This document shows, piece after piece, positions 27,170-36,428 of a stretch of DNA of 64,000 nucleotides (its first letter is position 1; each line of letters begins with the position of its first letter). Source of the DNA: Thermodesulforhabdus norvegica (GTDB lineage: Bacteria > Desulfobacterota > Syntrophobacteria > Syntrophobacterales > Thermodesulforhabdaceae); the NCBI RefSeq assembly GCF_900114975.1, contig NZ_FOUU01000006.1:104036-168035 (forward strand). The letters run 5' to 3'. Below the pieces are notes generated by a model. The model searched no databases. It saw nothing but the letters and a program-made list of their open reading frames with translations, and was not told the origin of the DNA. Both the position numbers and the translations under genes were made by a program.

Positions 27170-28768
27170 ATGCCTCTTAAGATCACGTGTCTTGGTGGAG
27201 TTGGACAGGTAACCGGATCCTGCTACCTCATCGAAAAGTCCGGGAAGAAGTATCTTGTCGATTGCGGTCTTTTCCAGGGCGGCAAAAAGGTGGAAATGCT
27301 TAACACCGAGCCCTGGCCTTTCAGTCCCCCGGAAATTGAGGCACTTTTTCTAACACACGCTCACATAGACCACAGTGGAAGAATACCGAAGCTCGTAAAA
27401 GACGGCTTCAGGGGCAGAATATACGCGAGCCACCCTACCGTAGCCCTGTGCCGCATTCTCTTCCTCGATGCAGCACACATTCAGGAGATGCAGGCAGAGT
27501 GGAAAAGCCGCAAAAATGCCAGGAAGGGTCTTCCTCCCGTCGAGCCTCTTTATACGCAAAAAGATGCCGAAGAGGCCTTCAATTTGCTCGTTCCGATAGA
27601 TCGCGACGAAGAAATCCGGATCTCCGAGAACATTACCGTGACCTTTAGAAACGCAGGTCACATTCTCGGGTCCTCTTTTCTTGAGCTGAAAACTAAGTCG
27701 GCTCAACATACTGACGGGGAAATGGTTATCCTGTTTTCAGGCGACATAGGAAGGCCCGGTCAGTTAATCGTAAAAGACCCTGCGACGCCTCACAAAGCCG
27801 ATGTGCTCTTCATTGAGTCCACCTACGGAAACAGAGATCACAAGTCCCTTGAAGAAAGCCGCCAGGAGTTAATCGATGCCATAAGGTACAGCTATCAACA
27901 CGGAGAGAAGGTTCTCATCCCGGCTTTTGCCGTGGAACGCACACAGGAAGTGCTGTACCTTCTGGGCGAATTCTTCAGAAACGGGGAAATTCCGGACATG
28001 CCGGTCTATCTGGATAGCCCCCTTGCCATCGAGGCCACAAAGATATTTCGGGAGATGAAATCTTCCTACGACGAAAAAACTATGGAGATCGTGAAGGCCG
28101 GCCATGATCCCTTTGATTTTCCCCAACTTCGCCTCACTCCGGCTGTTGACGACTCGAGGGCAATAAACATGAGTTCCGGGCCGGCCGTTGTAATAGCCGG
28201 AAACGGCATGTGTACGGCAGGTAGAATCCTCCACCACATAAAACACAACATATGGAGACCCGGATGTTCCATAGTGTTCGTGGGCTATCAGGCCGAGGGC
28301 AGTATTGGCCGCCGAATAATCGAAGGAGCCAGGAACATACGGGTTCTCGGAGAAGAGGTCGCCGTAAGGGCAAGGGTCTTTACCATTGGCGGTCTTTCCT
28401 CTCACGCAGGACAGAGCGACCTTCTGGAATGGGTTTCTGCCTTTTACAAACCCCAAATGAGGGTTTTCGTGGTGCACGGGGAGAAAACCTCGTCGACGGC
28501 TTTTGCCGAACTCCTGAGATCAAAGCTGGGTCTAAATCCCGTGGTACCTCAAAGAGGAGATGTTTTCATCCTTGAGCCAGAAACGCTTGGAGAAGCTGCG
28601 TCACTCACCTGCGAGACCTATATGCACCAGTTAAGTCGTAGATTTCTGGACATTCAGTTTGACCTTTTTAAAAGAATACCTTCCATGACCGACGACGAAA
28701 AAATACTTTTGAAAACAAAGCTGGAGAAGTTAGAAAAAACCCTGGAAGAACTGGCTGCGGCAGTTTAG
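27170..28768 (+). CDS. Metallo-beta-lactamase/beta-CASP ribonuclease (CPSF/Ysh1-like)
   Basis: 532 residues. The MBL core has GGVGQVTGSCYLI, the zinc motif LTHAHIDHSGR, NAGHILGSS and SGDIGRPG. The beta-CASP insert carries FIESTYGNRDH, VLIPAFAVERTQE, VIAGNGMCTAGRILHH and the terminal zinc His in GGLSSHAGQSDLLEW. These proteins process or degrade RNA in the cytoplasm. The C-terminal about 50 residues are a helical Lys/Glu tail. GAAAGGAGAAACGC precedes the ATG. It stands alone, divergent from the lysS block. Confidence 0.93.
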   Translation: MPLKITCLGGVGQVTGSCYLIEKSGKKYLVDCGLFQGGKKVEMLNTEPWPFSPPEIEALFLTHAHIDHSGRIPKLVKDGFRGRIYASHPTVALCRILFLDAAHIQEMQAEWKSRKNARKGLPPVEPLYTQKDAEEAFNLLVPIDRDEEIRISENITVTFRNAGHILGSSFLELKTKSAQHTDGEMVILFSGDIGRPGQLIVKDPATPHKADVLFIESTYGNRDHKSLEESRQELIDAIRYSYQHGEKVLIPAFAVERTQEVLYLLGEFFRNGEIPDMPVYLDSPLAIEATKIFREMKSSYDEKTMEIVKAGHDPFDFPQLRLTPAVDDSRAINMSSGPAVVIAGNGMCTAGRILHHIKHNIWRPGCSIVFVGYQAEGSIGRRIIEGARNIRVLGEEVAVRARVFTIGGLSSHAGQSDLLEWVSAFYKPQMRVFVVHGEKTSSTAFAELLRSKLGLNPVVPQRGDVFILEPETLGEAASLTCETYMHQLSRRFLDIQFDLFKRIPSMTDDEKILLKTKLEKLEKTLEELAAAV

Positions 28769-29043
28769 AGTGGACTTCAAAATCTTTTCCCGAAAGATCG
28801 TTGTCTGCCGTTGGAGGAATAACTCACAGAAGGGTGTGTGTTTTGTGCTTGCATTTTAAGGCAACTTGATTTAGAAAAGGGATTGCGAAGTATTTCTCAT
28901 GTTGCTTCCTTAACTGTAAACCGTAGAATTCCTACTCTTACGGTAGCTCCTGCTTCGATTGCTCCAACTTTCTCAATCAGAGTAACCCTTCGGGTGCTGA
29001 AACCAGAGGATAAAGCAGTCACCGTCAGTCGGGGATATACCCT

Positions 29044-29661
29044 ATGTACATACGTGATTGGATGAGCCGGAATGTGATCTGGATTGAAAGCAATGCTTCG
29101 ATCCAGAAAGCGCTTGGGCTTATGAAAAGCCACGGAATACGCCATCTTCCCGTAAGAGATAAGGAAGGCAGGTTTGTCGGATGGATTACCGATTCCGACG
29201 TTAGAGGCGTGCTGATAGCTTCTATGCTGGAGGATCTGACGGTTGCCGACGTTATGATCCACAATCCTTACACCGTATCTCCCGACGAGCATCTGGAAGA
29301 CGCCGCCCGTCTCATGATATTAAAAAAAATAGGTGGCGTACCCGTGGTGGAGTATCGTGACGGAGAACCGGTGGTCGTCGGCGTTCTTACGGTGGTCGAT
29401 GTTTTAAGAGCTTTCATGGAAATGTTCGGCGGACTGGCGAGAACGGAACGAATAGACGTATCGGGGACCCCGGAACTCCTCAAGAACCTGACGCCCCTTG
29501 TTGAGGCAGTACAAAAGGCCGGCGGCTCTATTCAAAGCGTCTGCGCCTTTGTTCCCGAAGCTCCTAACGAGGACCCGGTTATTTCAATTCACGTAAGGAA
29601 AGGTGCCGTGAGTAACATTCTGGAAGAGCTCGGACGACTGGGTATTAAAGTCAAAGAGTAG
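29044..29661 (+). CDS. Tandem CBS-domain protein with C-terminal ACT-like region
   Basis: 205 residues: a CBS pair (about 1-60 and 70-130; motifs VRDKEGRFVGWITDSDVRG and VGVLTVVDVLRAF) followed by about 70 residues (VQKAGGSIQSVCAF ... NILEELGRLGIKVKE) with an ACT-like beta-alpha layout. Such stand-alone proteins sense adenosyl nucleotides and may regulate a partner; none is obvious. The ribosome site before ATG 29044 is weak (GGGGATATACCCT). The acyl-CoA ligase gene lies 136 bp downstream. Confidence 0.85.
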   Translation: MYIRDWMSRNVIWIESNASIQKALGLMKSHGIRHLPVRDKEGRFVGWITDSDVRGVLIASMLEDLTVADVMIHNPYTVSPDEHLEDAARLMILKKIGGVPVVEYRDGEPVVVGVLTVVDVLRAFMEMFGGLARTERIDVSGTPELLKNLTPLVEAVQKAGGSIQSVCAFVPEAPNEDPVISIHVRKGAVSNILEELGRLGIKVKE

Positions 29662-29743
29662 CGTCACGGCTTTCAACACGTAAGCAGTGTGTATCAAAAA
29701 GGGGGTGAGATCTAAGGAACGCCATCTGTTCTGGGTAATCTGA

Positions 29744-29776
29744 AGTTAACCAACTGAAATCATTAACGGTTAAACT
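29744..29776 (+). promoter_or_regulatory. Inverted repeat upstream of the CoA ligase gene
   Basis: AGTTAACC (29744-29751) and GGTTAAACT (29768-29776) form an imperfect inverted repeat with a 16-bp spacer, ending 21 bp before ATG 29798. The layout would suit a dimeric repressor operator, but no regulator gene is adjacent. Confidence 0.3.
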
Positions 29777-29797
29777 TTTTCGAGGAGGGAACAAGAG

Positions 29798-31438
29798 ATG
29801 GCAAAGATTCCTGAGAATTATCTTCCGCCTCGGGAACTGTGGCCCGAATACACGACTCCTGAAGAATTTAAAGACATGCCCGAGCGTCTTAACATAGCTC
29901 AGGAGTTTCTTGACAAGCATGTTGCCGAAGGCCGAGGAGATAACCTTGCAATATGCTTTATGGATCAGCGCATCACTTACGGCGAACTGCAGAAGATGGT
30001 AAACCGCTTCGCCAATGCTTTAAGAGAAATGGGGATTGAGCCTCAGGATCGAGTTGGTCTCAGAGTGGTAAACTCTCCCCCTGCCCTTGTGGCAATTTAC
30101 GGAATCTTCAAAGTGGGCGCCATACCCGTCCCGACATCTCCGTTGTGGTCCAAGGAAGAGGTTGCCTTCGTTGTTAACAACGCCGAAATGAAAGCCTTCA
30201 TAGTGAACGAGCCTCTGATGGGAGAAGTTGAAAAAGCAAAGGATGGTTTTGCTCAGGACACCAAAATAATTGTGGTGGGCGGAAATCCTGCGGATGTGGA
30301 AGCCAAAGGCTACCTCTCCTACGAGAAGATGATCGAAAAACAGTCCGACAGCTGTGAACCCGAAATGGTCAATAAAGATGACATCGGGGTTATACTTTAC
30401 ACATCGGGTACCACCGGGCCTCCCAAAGGATGTGTGCACTTTGTGAGAGAGATATTTATTGAGTCCCACATCGTGGGAGACTACGTGTGGAAACTTCAGC
30501 CCGGTGATGTGCTCGGCGGAGCGGCGCCTGTATCTTTTGCGGCCGGCTTCGGTACCTTTGGGCTTATCCCCTTTGCCAAGGGAGCTGCCATAAGTCTTAT
30601 TCCCAAATTTTCACCTCAGGACATGCTGGAACTAATAGAAAAACACGGTATAACGGTTCTTACGGGGCTACCCACGGCATACCGAGCCCTTATGAAATTC
30701 CCGGATTTCAAAAAATACGACCTCAGCAAGGTCAGAATGTGCACCTCCGGGGGAGACGCCCTGGGAGTTGAAACCTTCAACCAGTGGCTTGAACTGACCG
30801 GAAAGCCCATCTGGGAAGGACTGGGCGGCACGGAAATGCTGCACCTGGTAACGTCCAATACAATGGGCGACAAGCCTGTCCCGGGATCCATAGGAAAGCC
30901 CCTGCCCGGCTTTGAAGTCGAGGTGATCACGCCTGAAGGCAACCCGGCAAAGCCCGGTGAAGTCGGGAGCTTCTGCGTAAAGGGCCCCACGGGAACGGTT
31001 TACTGGAAACCCTATGCCGATGACGAAAGGTTGCTCAAATCTCAGAAGAAAGGAGTCAAGGACGGCTGGAATCTCCTCGGCGATGCCGTTTACCGGAACG
31101 AAGATGGCTATCTTTTCTTCGTGGCACGGGAAGACGATATGATAAAGAGTTCGGGATACCGGATCAGCCCCGCCGAAGTTGAAGAAGTCATAGCCAAGTA
31201 CGAAGCCGTTGCCGACGTGGGTGTCGTGGGCATCCCCGATCCGGAGAAAGGGCAGATAACCAAAGCCTGCATTGTGCTCAAGCCGGGCTATGAGCCCTCC
31301 GAAGAGATGAAGGAAAAGATTCTGAACTTCTGCCGTGAACACATAGCAATATATAAGCTCCCCAGGGTCATAGAATTTATGGACTCGCTACCTCGCACTC
31401 CAACAGGAAAACTTCTGAGAAGGAAACTCAGGGGTTAA
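29798..31438 (+). CDS. AMP-forming acyl/aryl-CoA ligase (benzoate-CoA ligase family)
   Basis: 546 residues of the ANL adenylate-forming superfamily. Seen: P-loop ILYTSGTTGPPKG, AAPVSFAAGFGT, substrate/AMP segment WEGLGGTEML, GDAVYRNEDGY, the hinge MIKSSGYRISPAEVE, and the C-terminal catalytic Lys in PRTPTGKLLRR. Overall layout and the GGxDAL-like TSGGDALG are closest to benzoate- and 2-aminobenzoate-CoA ligases; the substrate cannot be read. It sits upstream of a Liv-type importer, which suggests uptake and activation of an aromatic or branched acid. GAGGAGGG precedes ATG 29798. Confidence 0.9.
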   Translation: MAKIPENYLPPRELWPEYTTPEEFKDMPERLNIAQEFLDKHVAEGRGDNLAICFMDQRITYGELQKMVNRFANALREMGIEPQDRVGLRVVNSPPALVAIYGIFKVGAIPVPTSPLWSKEEVAFVVNNAEMKAFIVNEPLMGEVEKAKDGFAQDTKIIVVGGNPADVEAKGYLSYEKMIEKQSDSCEPEMVNKDDIGVILYTSGTTGPPKGCVHFVREIFIESHIVGDYVWKLQPGDVLGGAAPVSFAAGFGTFGLIPFAKGAAISLIPKFSPQDMLELIEKHGITVLTGLPTAYRALMKFPDFKKYDLSKVRMCTSGGDALGVETFNQWLELTGKPIWEGLGGTEMLHLVTSNTMGDKPVPGSIGKPLPGFEVEVITPEGNPAKPGEVGSFCVKGPTGTVYWKPYADDERLLKSQKKGVKDGWNLLGDAVYRNEDGYLFFVAREDDMIKSSGYRISPAEVEEVIAKYEAVADVGVVGIPDPEKGQITKACIVLKPGYEPSEEMKEKILNFCREHIAIYKLPRVIEFMDSLPRTPTGKLLRRKLRG

Positions 31439-31455
31439 GCCGTTTATAAAGTGAT

Positions 31456-31500
31456 GACTCCACGGCGCAGGCAGGTTATCTTTAAAAGCGTCGTGGAGTC
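31456..31500 (+). terminator. Long hairpin after the CoA ligase gene
   Basis: Bases 31456-31468 pair with 31488-31500 (13 bp, one G-U) around a 19-nt loop. The sequence after the stem (GTCCTGCTTTTA) contains a short T-run. It lies between the ligase stop (31438) and the next ATG (31537), so it may terminate or attenuate transcription into the downstream genes. Confidence 0.5.
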
Positions 31501-31536
31501 GTCCTGCTTTTATGGACTTTACGGAGAGGTTTTGTT

Positions 31537-32376
31537 ATGTGGCGGATTACGGTAGTGTGCGAAAATTCCGTGTCGAGACCGGGGTTTCTCGGCGAACACG
31601 GCTTTGCCGCTTACGTGAAAACGCCCGACGACACAATACTGTTCGATACGGGGCAGGGATTTACTCTGGTACCGAATTCTTTGAGACTTCAGATCGATCT
31701 GCGCAGGGTAGATAAAGTCGCCCTGAGCCACGGTCATTTCGACCACACCGGGGGGCTTCTTGCTTTTCTGGGATTAAAAGGACCCTGCACCATCATTGCC
31801 CACAGTGATGTGTTGAGCGAGAGATTTCGCATGATGCCCGTGGCAGGTGAAGAGAAGCCCATGTCAATAGGCATTCCCTGGTACGAGTCCTATCTTACCA
31901 GCCGAGGCGCAAGGTTTCAGTGGGTTTCGGAGTGGTCGGAAATCAGCCCGGGGGTTTTTATAACCGGAGAGGTGCCCAGAAAGACGTCTTTCGAAACGGG
32001 CGATCCCAAATTCCTGGTCAGAGACGACGATGGATTCGTACCGGACCCCTTCCGTGATGATTATTCTCTGGTACTGGATACGCCGAAGGGTCTTGTTGTA
32101 ATCCTTGGTTGTGCTCACTCCGGCATCATAAATATTCTGAACCACGTAAGGGACAAAACGGGTAAAAGAGAAATTTACGCCGTTCTGGGCGGAACCCATC
32201 TCGACTTTACTTCGCCGGAACAGTTGAATTCCACCGTTGAGGCACTGGGAGATTTTTCGATAGAGAAAATTGCCGTCAGTCATTGCACGGGCCAGAAAGC
32301 CGCCGCCAGGCTTTACGCGGAATTCGGCGATAGGTTCGATTTTGCTCCTGTGGGATACACTATTGAAGTGTCCTAG
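31537..32376 (+). CDS. Metallo-beta-lactamase-fold hydrolase (dihydropterin synthase-like subfamily)
   Basis: 279 residues. It has the zinc motif ALSHGHFDHTGG, VILGCAHSGIINIL, the AVLGGTHLDF segment and the terminal AVSHCTGQKA. These are typical of the COG1237 group, annotated as 7,8-dihydropterin-6-yl-methyl-(ribofuranosyl)aminobenzene-phosphate synthase-like proteins. The exact substrate is unknown. It ends 21 bp before the importer binding-protein gene and may be its operon mate. Confidence 0.88.
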   Translation: MWRITVVCENSVSRPGFLGEHGFAAYVKTPDDTILFDTGQGFTLVPNSLRLQIDLRRVDKVALSHGHFDHTGGLLAFLGLKGPCTIIAHSDVLSERFRMMPVAGEEKPMSIGIPWYESYLTSRGARFQWVSEWSEISPGVFITGEVPRKTSFETGDPKFLVRDDDGFVPDPFRDDYSLVLDTPKGLVVILGCAHSGIINILNHVRDKTGKREIYAVLGGTHLDFTSPEQLNSTVEALGDFSIEKIAVSHCTGQKAAARLYAEFGDRFDFAPVGYTIEVS

Positions 32377-32397
32377 CGCTCCACATTGAGGTCAACC

Positions 32398-33585
32398 ATG
32401 AAGCTTTTGAAACAGGTATTCCTGACGGGTTTGTTCACCCTGTTAACAGTCGGGATCTGCTTTTCCCAGGTGTACAGGATAGGTTCCATAAATCCTCTGA
32501 CGGGAAAGCTTTCAACCCACGGCATCGAAATAGACCAGGGTATCCAGGTCGCCGTTGAAGAATTCAACAGAGATGAAAAGGTGAATTCGTTGGGCCTGCG
32601 TGTTGAGCTTTTCAGGCGTGACGACCGAAGTAATCCGGATGTTGCCATTAATCAGGCAGAACAGCTCATTTCCGTTGAAAAGGTCGTAGCCCTTGTCGGT
32701 GGATATGTGGACAGTCTTGTGGGGCCCATAAGCACTGTGGCTTCAAAAAGAGGGATACCCTATGTTGCCTCTGCAAGCCTTCAGAGCAATGTGGTCGAGG
32801 GTCGAGGTATATTCTTTTCCCGGATTTCCTGCATGGATGGTCTGATTATTCCCGTGAGAGACTTTCTGATTTCCGAAATAAAGCCCTCCAGGGTGGCAAT
32901 AATCTACGCTGCCACACCCGGAGCTACGGAATTTTCGGAAAAACTGAAAAAGGAGCTTGAAAAAGCCGGAATATCTGTTCCAATCTTCGAAAAGGTTCGT
33001 CCGGGAAGCCCGGACTTTTCCCCCGTTATCCTGAAATGCCGGCAAAAGAAGGTTGATTTTATAGTTGCTGCAGTTTTTTTTGCCGATCACCTGGTTTTTG
33101 TAAGGCAACTGCAGAACTTTAGCGGTCCGGTAAAGGGTTATCTCGGTCCCTGGGGAGTGGCCTATCCGTCCTTCATAAAGGAAATGGGTTCGTCATCAAA
33201 CGGCCTTTTTGGGTTAAGCGCATGGGCGCCTGATTTTACATACCCGGGTACCGAAGAAATGTCCGATCGTTTCGTTCGACTTTACACGGAGATGTTCAAA
33301 ACCACCCCCACGACGACGGCCATGCACGGTTATGCCTCCGCAAAGGTTGTCCTGACGGCACTGGAAAAGCTTGTTAGCTCAGGAGAAAAGGTAACCGGTG
33401 AAACCCTTGCCCGGGCAATCAGAGGTATCGATATCACCCTTCCCATCGGTCCCGTAGCCTTCGACGAAAAGGGCAATCCGCTACGGTATCGCCAGATGGT
33501 GGTGCAGATCCAGAACGAAAAGATGATCGTGGTATATCCTCATGATAGGGCAACCGGCAAGATCATCTATCCTGTGGCATATTGA
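32398..33585 (+). CDS. Liv-type ABC importer, periplasmic substrate-binding protein
   Basis: 395 residues: signal peptide (KQVFLTGLFTLLTVGICFSQ), then a type I periplasmic-binding fold with YRIGSINPLTGKLSTHG, VVALVGGYVDSLVGPISTVASK and IPYVASASLQSN. The family binds branched-chain amino acids, amides or aromatic acids. ATG 32398 has GAGG upstream and gives a cleaner signal than an in-frame start at 32386. It is the first of the importer genes. Confidence 0.93.
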   Translation: MKLLKQVFLTGLFTLLTVGICFSQVYRIGSINPLTGKLSTHGIEIDQGIQVAVEEFNRDEKVNSLGLRVELFRRDDRSNPDVAINQAEQLISVEKVVALVGGYVDSLVGPISTVASKRGIPYVASASLQSNVVEGRGIFFSRISCMDGLIIPVRDFLISEIKPSRVAIIYAATPGATEFSEKLKKELEKAGISVPIFEKVRPGSPDFSPVILKCRQKKVDFIVAAVFFADHLVFVRQLQNFSGPVKGYLGPWGVAYPSFIKEMGSSSNGLFGLSAWAPDFTYPGTEEMSDRFVRLYTEMFKTTPTTTAMHGYASAKVVLTALEKLVSSGEKVTGETLARAIRGIDITLPIGPVAFDEKGNPLRYRQMVVQIQNEKMIVVYPHDRATGKIIYPVAY

Positions 33586-33614
33586 ACTTCGCAAAAGGTA
33601 GATGGGAATTGGTT

Positions 33615-34484
33615 ATGGAAATCCTTCTTCAGCTCCTCGTCCAGGCTTTAAGTCTTGGAAGTTTTTACACCCTGCTATCCCTGGGTTTTGCACTCATTTT
33701 CGGTGTAACCCATGTGTTTAATCTGGCTCACGGCGAGTTTATAATAATTTCCGGCTACTGCGCCTATTACCTGATCCGTCAGATGGGATTAAGCCTTCCG
33801 CAGGTCCTTCCGGCAACCATCTTTATATCCGTCCTGCTGGCCTTTTGCCTCAACGGCCTGGTAAGGCAGGAAAGAAAATCAGAAGAGCTCCAAAGCCTCA
33901 TCGTCACTTTCGGTCTTTCCCTCGTTATCCAGCACCTGCTCATGGGAATTTTTTCTGCCGACTATCGTATAATTTTTCACAAGCCCCGCCTGTACACCCT
34001 TCCCCTTCTCTCGGTTACAGTCACTTCTCTTCAGCTCTATCTTATCGTTCTGTCCGTAGCAACCGTTACGGCGCTGTACCTGCTCTTCCGAAAAACCTTC
34101 CTTGGAAAAGCTCTAAGGGCCACGATTCAGGATCGTTACACTGCACAACTTGCCGGCATATCAATAAGGCAAATGAGATGGCTTGCGTTGCTTCTTGGGG
34201 GAGTGGCTATCGGGATAGCGGGCCCCCTTTTTGCCCATGTCTTCTATCTTCACCCCTCCGGAGGGATGGAGCCGACCGTTATTGCTATGATCATTACAAT
34301 TTTTGCGGGTACGGGTAGAATTAGAGGGCTCATTGTGGGGGGATGGATCCTCGGTTTTCTGGAAACCACAACGGCCTTTTTATGGGGCCCCGAATGGTGC
34401 GAACTTGCGCTGGCGTGCGTTTTACTGATACTTCTTATATGGAAGCCTCATGGAGTTCTCACGCCAATCAGAATTTCCAGGTAG
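33615..34484 (+). CDS. livH: Liv-type ABC importer permease (LivH)
   Basis: About 289 residues with eight or so membrane helices. LivH landmarks: SLGSFYTLLSLGFALIFGVT, NLAHGEFI, LRATIQDRYTAQLAGI (cytoplasmic coupling region) and the MIITIFAGTGRIRGLIVGG segment. ATG 33615 is favoured (GGGAA upstream); a TTG at 33582 overlapping the previous stop is possible. Confidence 0.92.
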   Translation: MEILLQLLVQALSLGSFYTLLSLGFALIFGVTHVFNLAHGEFIIISGYCAYYLIRQMGLSLPQVLPATIFISVLLAFCLNGLVRQERKSEELQSLIVTFGLSLVIQHLLMGIFSADYRIIFHKPRLYTLPLLSVTVTSLQLYLIVLSVATVTALYLLFRKTFLGKALRATIQDRYTAQLAGISIRQMRWLALLLGGVAIGIAGPLFAHVFYLHPSGGMEPTVIAMIITIFAGTGRIRGLIVGGWILGFLETTTAFLWGPEWCELALACVLLILLIWKPHGVLTPIRISR

Positions 34485-34510
34485 ATTTTACGGAAGTGAG
34501 GAGGAACGGA

Positions 34511-34801
34511 ATGCCTTCAATTGTCTTCAACGCCTTTGGGTTCCTGCAGGATGAATGCAGAAAAAGAAACATCCCCTATCAGGAAGCTCGGATTGAGGTA
34601 CCTGACGGTGAAACCGTGTCAGGTTTGCTTGCAAGGCTTGGAATACCTGAGGACATCGTGGAAGGCGTTTTTATCAACGGCAGAATTATGCCTTTTTCCA
34701 CGGTTCTGAAGGACAACGATCGTGTTGCACTGGTACCTCCGGGAACCCCGGGACCGCATCGTTTTCTTCTGGGCATAAGCACATGCAAGCAAAGGTCTTG
34801 A
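34511..34801 (+). CDS. MoaD/ThiS-like ubiquitin-fold protein inside the importer operon
   Basis: 96 residues with a strong ribosome site (GAGGAGGAACGG) before ATG 34511. The pattern VFINGRIMPFSTVLKDNDRVALVPPGTPGPHRFLLG matches MoaD/ThiS and Mut7-C ubiquitin-like domains. Sulfur carriers end in Gly-Gly; this one ends GISTCKQRS, so it lacks the thiocarboxylate terminus. It lies between livH and livM and overlaps the livM start by 19 bp, so it is translated with the transporter. Its role is unknown; a structural or regulatory part is possible. Confidence 0.85.
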   Translation: MPSIVFNAFGFLQDECRKRNIPYQEARIEVPDGETVSGLLARLGIPEDIVEGVFINGRIMPFSTVLKDNDRVALVPPGTPGPHRFLLGISTCKQRS

Positions 34802-35718
34802 AATACCTGGGCGTTACCGCCGCTATACCGGTTCTGGCCCTGTTACTGGCACATGCCCCTCTCAGGCCCGACATACGCACCGTTGCCGGAATGGCGTTTT
34901 TTTACGGCGCCCTTGCCTCATTGTGGAACCTCCATGCCCTTTCGGGGATGGTATCGCTTGGACATGCTGCTTTTTTCGGCATTGGAGCCTACGGCTCCGT
35001 GTTGACATGTTACTACACCGGCCTGAGCCCCTGGATCACCCTCTGGATTGGCGGTATCTTTGCGGGGCTGTACGCCCTTACCTGGCACATATGTTTCGGA
35101 CACTTGAGACACGGCCCTTACACACTCGCAACTTTTGCGGCCGCCATCATTCCAAGGGTTATATCGAGTAACTGGGATTCCTTCACCTTCGGATCAATGG
35201 GGATAATGAACGTCAGACCCCTTTTTGCCCACGCCTCCGAAGCAATGTACCTGCCAGTGCTTCTGATCTTCGGATTCTTCGCCGTGCTCATCCACGAGCT
35301 CGCCATTTCCTCAAGGGCAGGCTGGGCGCTTAGAACCGTCAGAGAAGATGAAGTGGCCGCGGCATCTATCGGGGTTCCTGTTGATTTCGTAAGGCTCTCA
35401 GCGCTTGTCGTAAGTGGAACCCTTACGGGTGTTGCCGGAGGGATTTATGCACACATGATCGGGATTCTGGAACCGTCAACGGTGTTCGGGCTGCATATAT
35501 CGGCGGTACCGCTGGTTTTCAGCTTTTTCGGTGGAAGGTTTACCTCCTTCGGCCCGATGTTCGGCGCCCTGACACTTTATTCTCTGGATCAACTTCTCAT
35601 CGCTCCCTTCTTCCCCGATTCCCATCAGGCAATGTACGGTCTTATCATTATCATAACTCTGTGGTTTTTTCCCGAAGGAGTCTGTTCATGGTTTCGGGCA
35701 AAAACGGGCAATGCCTGA
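34783..35718 (+). CDS. livM: Liv-type ABC importer permease (LivM)
   Basis: 311 residues, eight to ten membrane helices. Landmarks are LHALSGMVSLGHAAFFGIGAY near the N-terminus and the coupling helix LRTVREDEVAAASIGVPV, with GVAGGIYAHMIGILEPSTVFG near the C-terminus. It starts inside the MoaD/ThiS-like gene and overlaps livG by 31 bp. Confidence 0.93.
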   Translation: MQAKVLKYLGVTAAIPVLALLLAHAPLRPDIRTVAGMAFFYGALASLWNLHALSGMVSLGHAAFFGIGAYGSVLTCYYTGLSPWITLWIGGIFAGLYALTWHICFGHLRHGPYTLATFAAAIIPRVISSNWDSFTFGSMGIMNVRPLFAHASEAMYLPVLLIFGFFAVLIHELAISSRAGWALRTVREDEVAAASIGVPVDFVRLSALVVSGTLTGVAGGIYAHMIGILEPSTVFGLHISAVPLVFSFFGGRFTSFGPMFGALTLYSLDQLLIAPFFPDSHQAMYGLIIIITLWFFPEGVCSWFRAKTGNA

Positions 35719-36428
35719 TAGTTCGTGACCTATCGGCCCGTAGAAACGGAAGAACCGTATTAAGTAATGTTACCTTTTCCATAAGGTACGGTGAGATCGT
35801 CAGTATCATTGGACCCAACGGCGCAGGCAAAAGCACTCTTTTTGACCTCATTACCGGTTTCCTGAAGCCTTACGGCGGTTCCGTCTTATTCGAAGGTGTG
35901 GATCTTACCTCCATGAACCCGCACAAAATATGCCATATCGGGATTGCACGGACTTTTCAGATACCTCGACCCTTCTCCGGCATGACCGCCCTTGAAAACG
36001 TCATGGCAGCCGCCATGTTCGGTAAAAGGGGAGACCTTTCTCCGGCTGAATACCGCAATAGGGCCGAGAGCATTCTTGATCTCGTGGGAATTGCCCATAA
36101 AGCAAGTACAAGAGCCTGTTCTCTGACCCTGTCGGAACAACGCAGGCTGGAGGTGGCCAGAGCTCTTGCAACACAGCCCCGGCTCCTTCTGCTGGACGAA
36201 TTCGCCGCGGGCCTGAGCCCTCAGGCCATAAACAGTGCACTGGAGCTTATAGAAAATCTCCGAAACAGAGGACTTACCCTAATAATCATCGACCATTTTC
36301 TGAACGTTACGGTCCGGGTTTCCGACAGGCTGATTGCCCTGGACAGGGGACGTGTGGTAGCCGAAGGAGACGTGGAATACGTGCTTAATAACCCGGCGGT
36401 AGCGTCGGCCTACCTTGGAGTAAGCTGA
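35688..36428 (+). CDS. livG: Liv-type ABC importer ATPase (LivG)
   Basis: 246 residues. Walker A IIGPNGAGKSTLFDLI, Q-loop RTFQIPRPF, Walker B LLLLDEFAAGLSP, H-loop IIIDHFLNV. The signature reads LTLSEQRRLEVARAL; the Gly expected at its third or fourth position (as in LSYGxQ) is Ser here. ATG 35688 follows GAAGGAG at 8 bp. The stop overlaps the livF start (TGATG). Confidence 0.93.
   Translation: MVSGKNGQCLIVRDLSARRNGRTVLSNVTFSIRYGEIVSIIGPNGAGKSTLFDLITGFLKPYGGSVLFEGVDLTSMNPHKICHIGIARTFQIPRPFSGMTALENVMAAAMFGKRGDLSPAEYRNRAESILDLVGIAHKASTRACSLTLSEQRRLEVARALATQPRLLLLDEFAAGLSPQAINSALELIENLRNRGLTLIIIDHFLNVTVRVSDRLIALDRGRVVAEGDVEYVLNNPAVASAYLGVS

Noticed and set aside
28838..29065. Short open frame before the CBS gene
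   Set aside because: No ribosome site, composition unlike neighbours; the gap of about 275 bp is better seen as non-coding.
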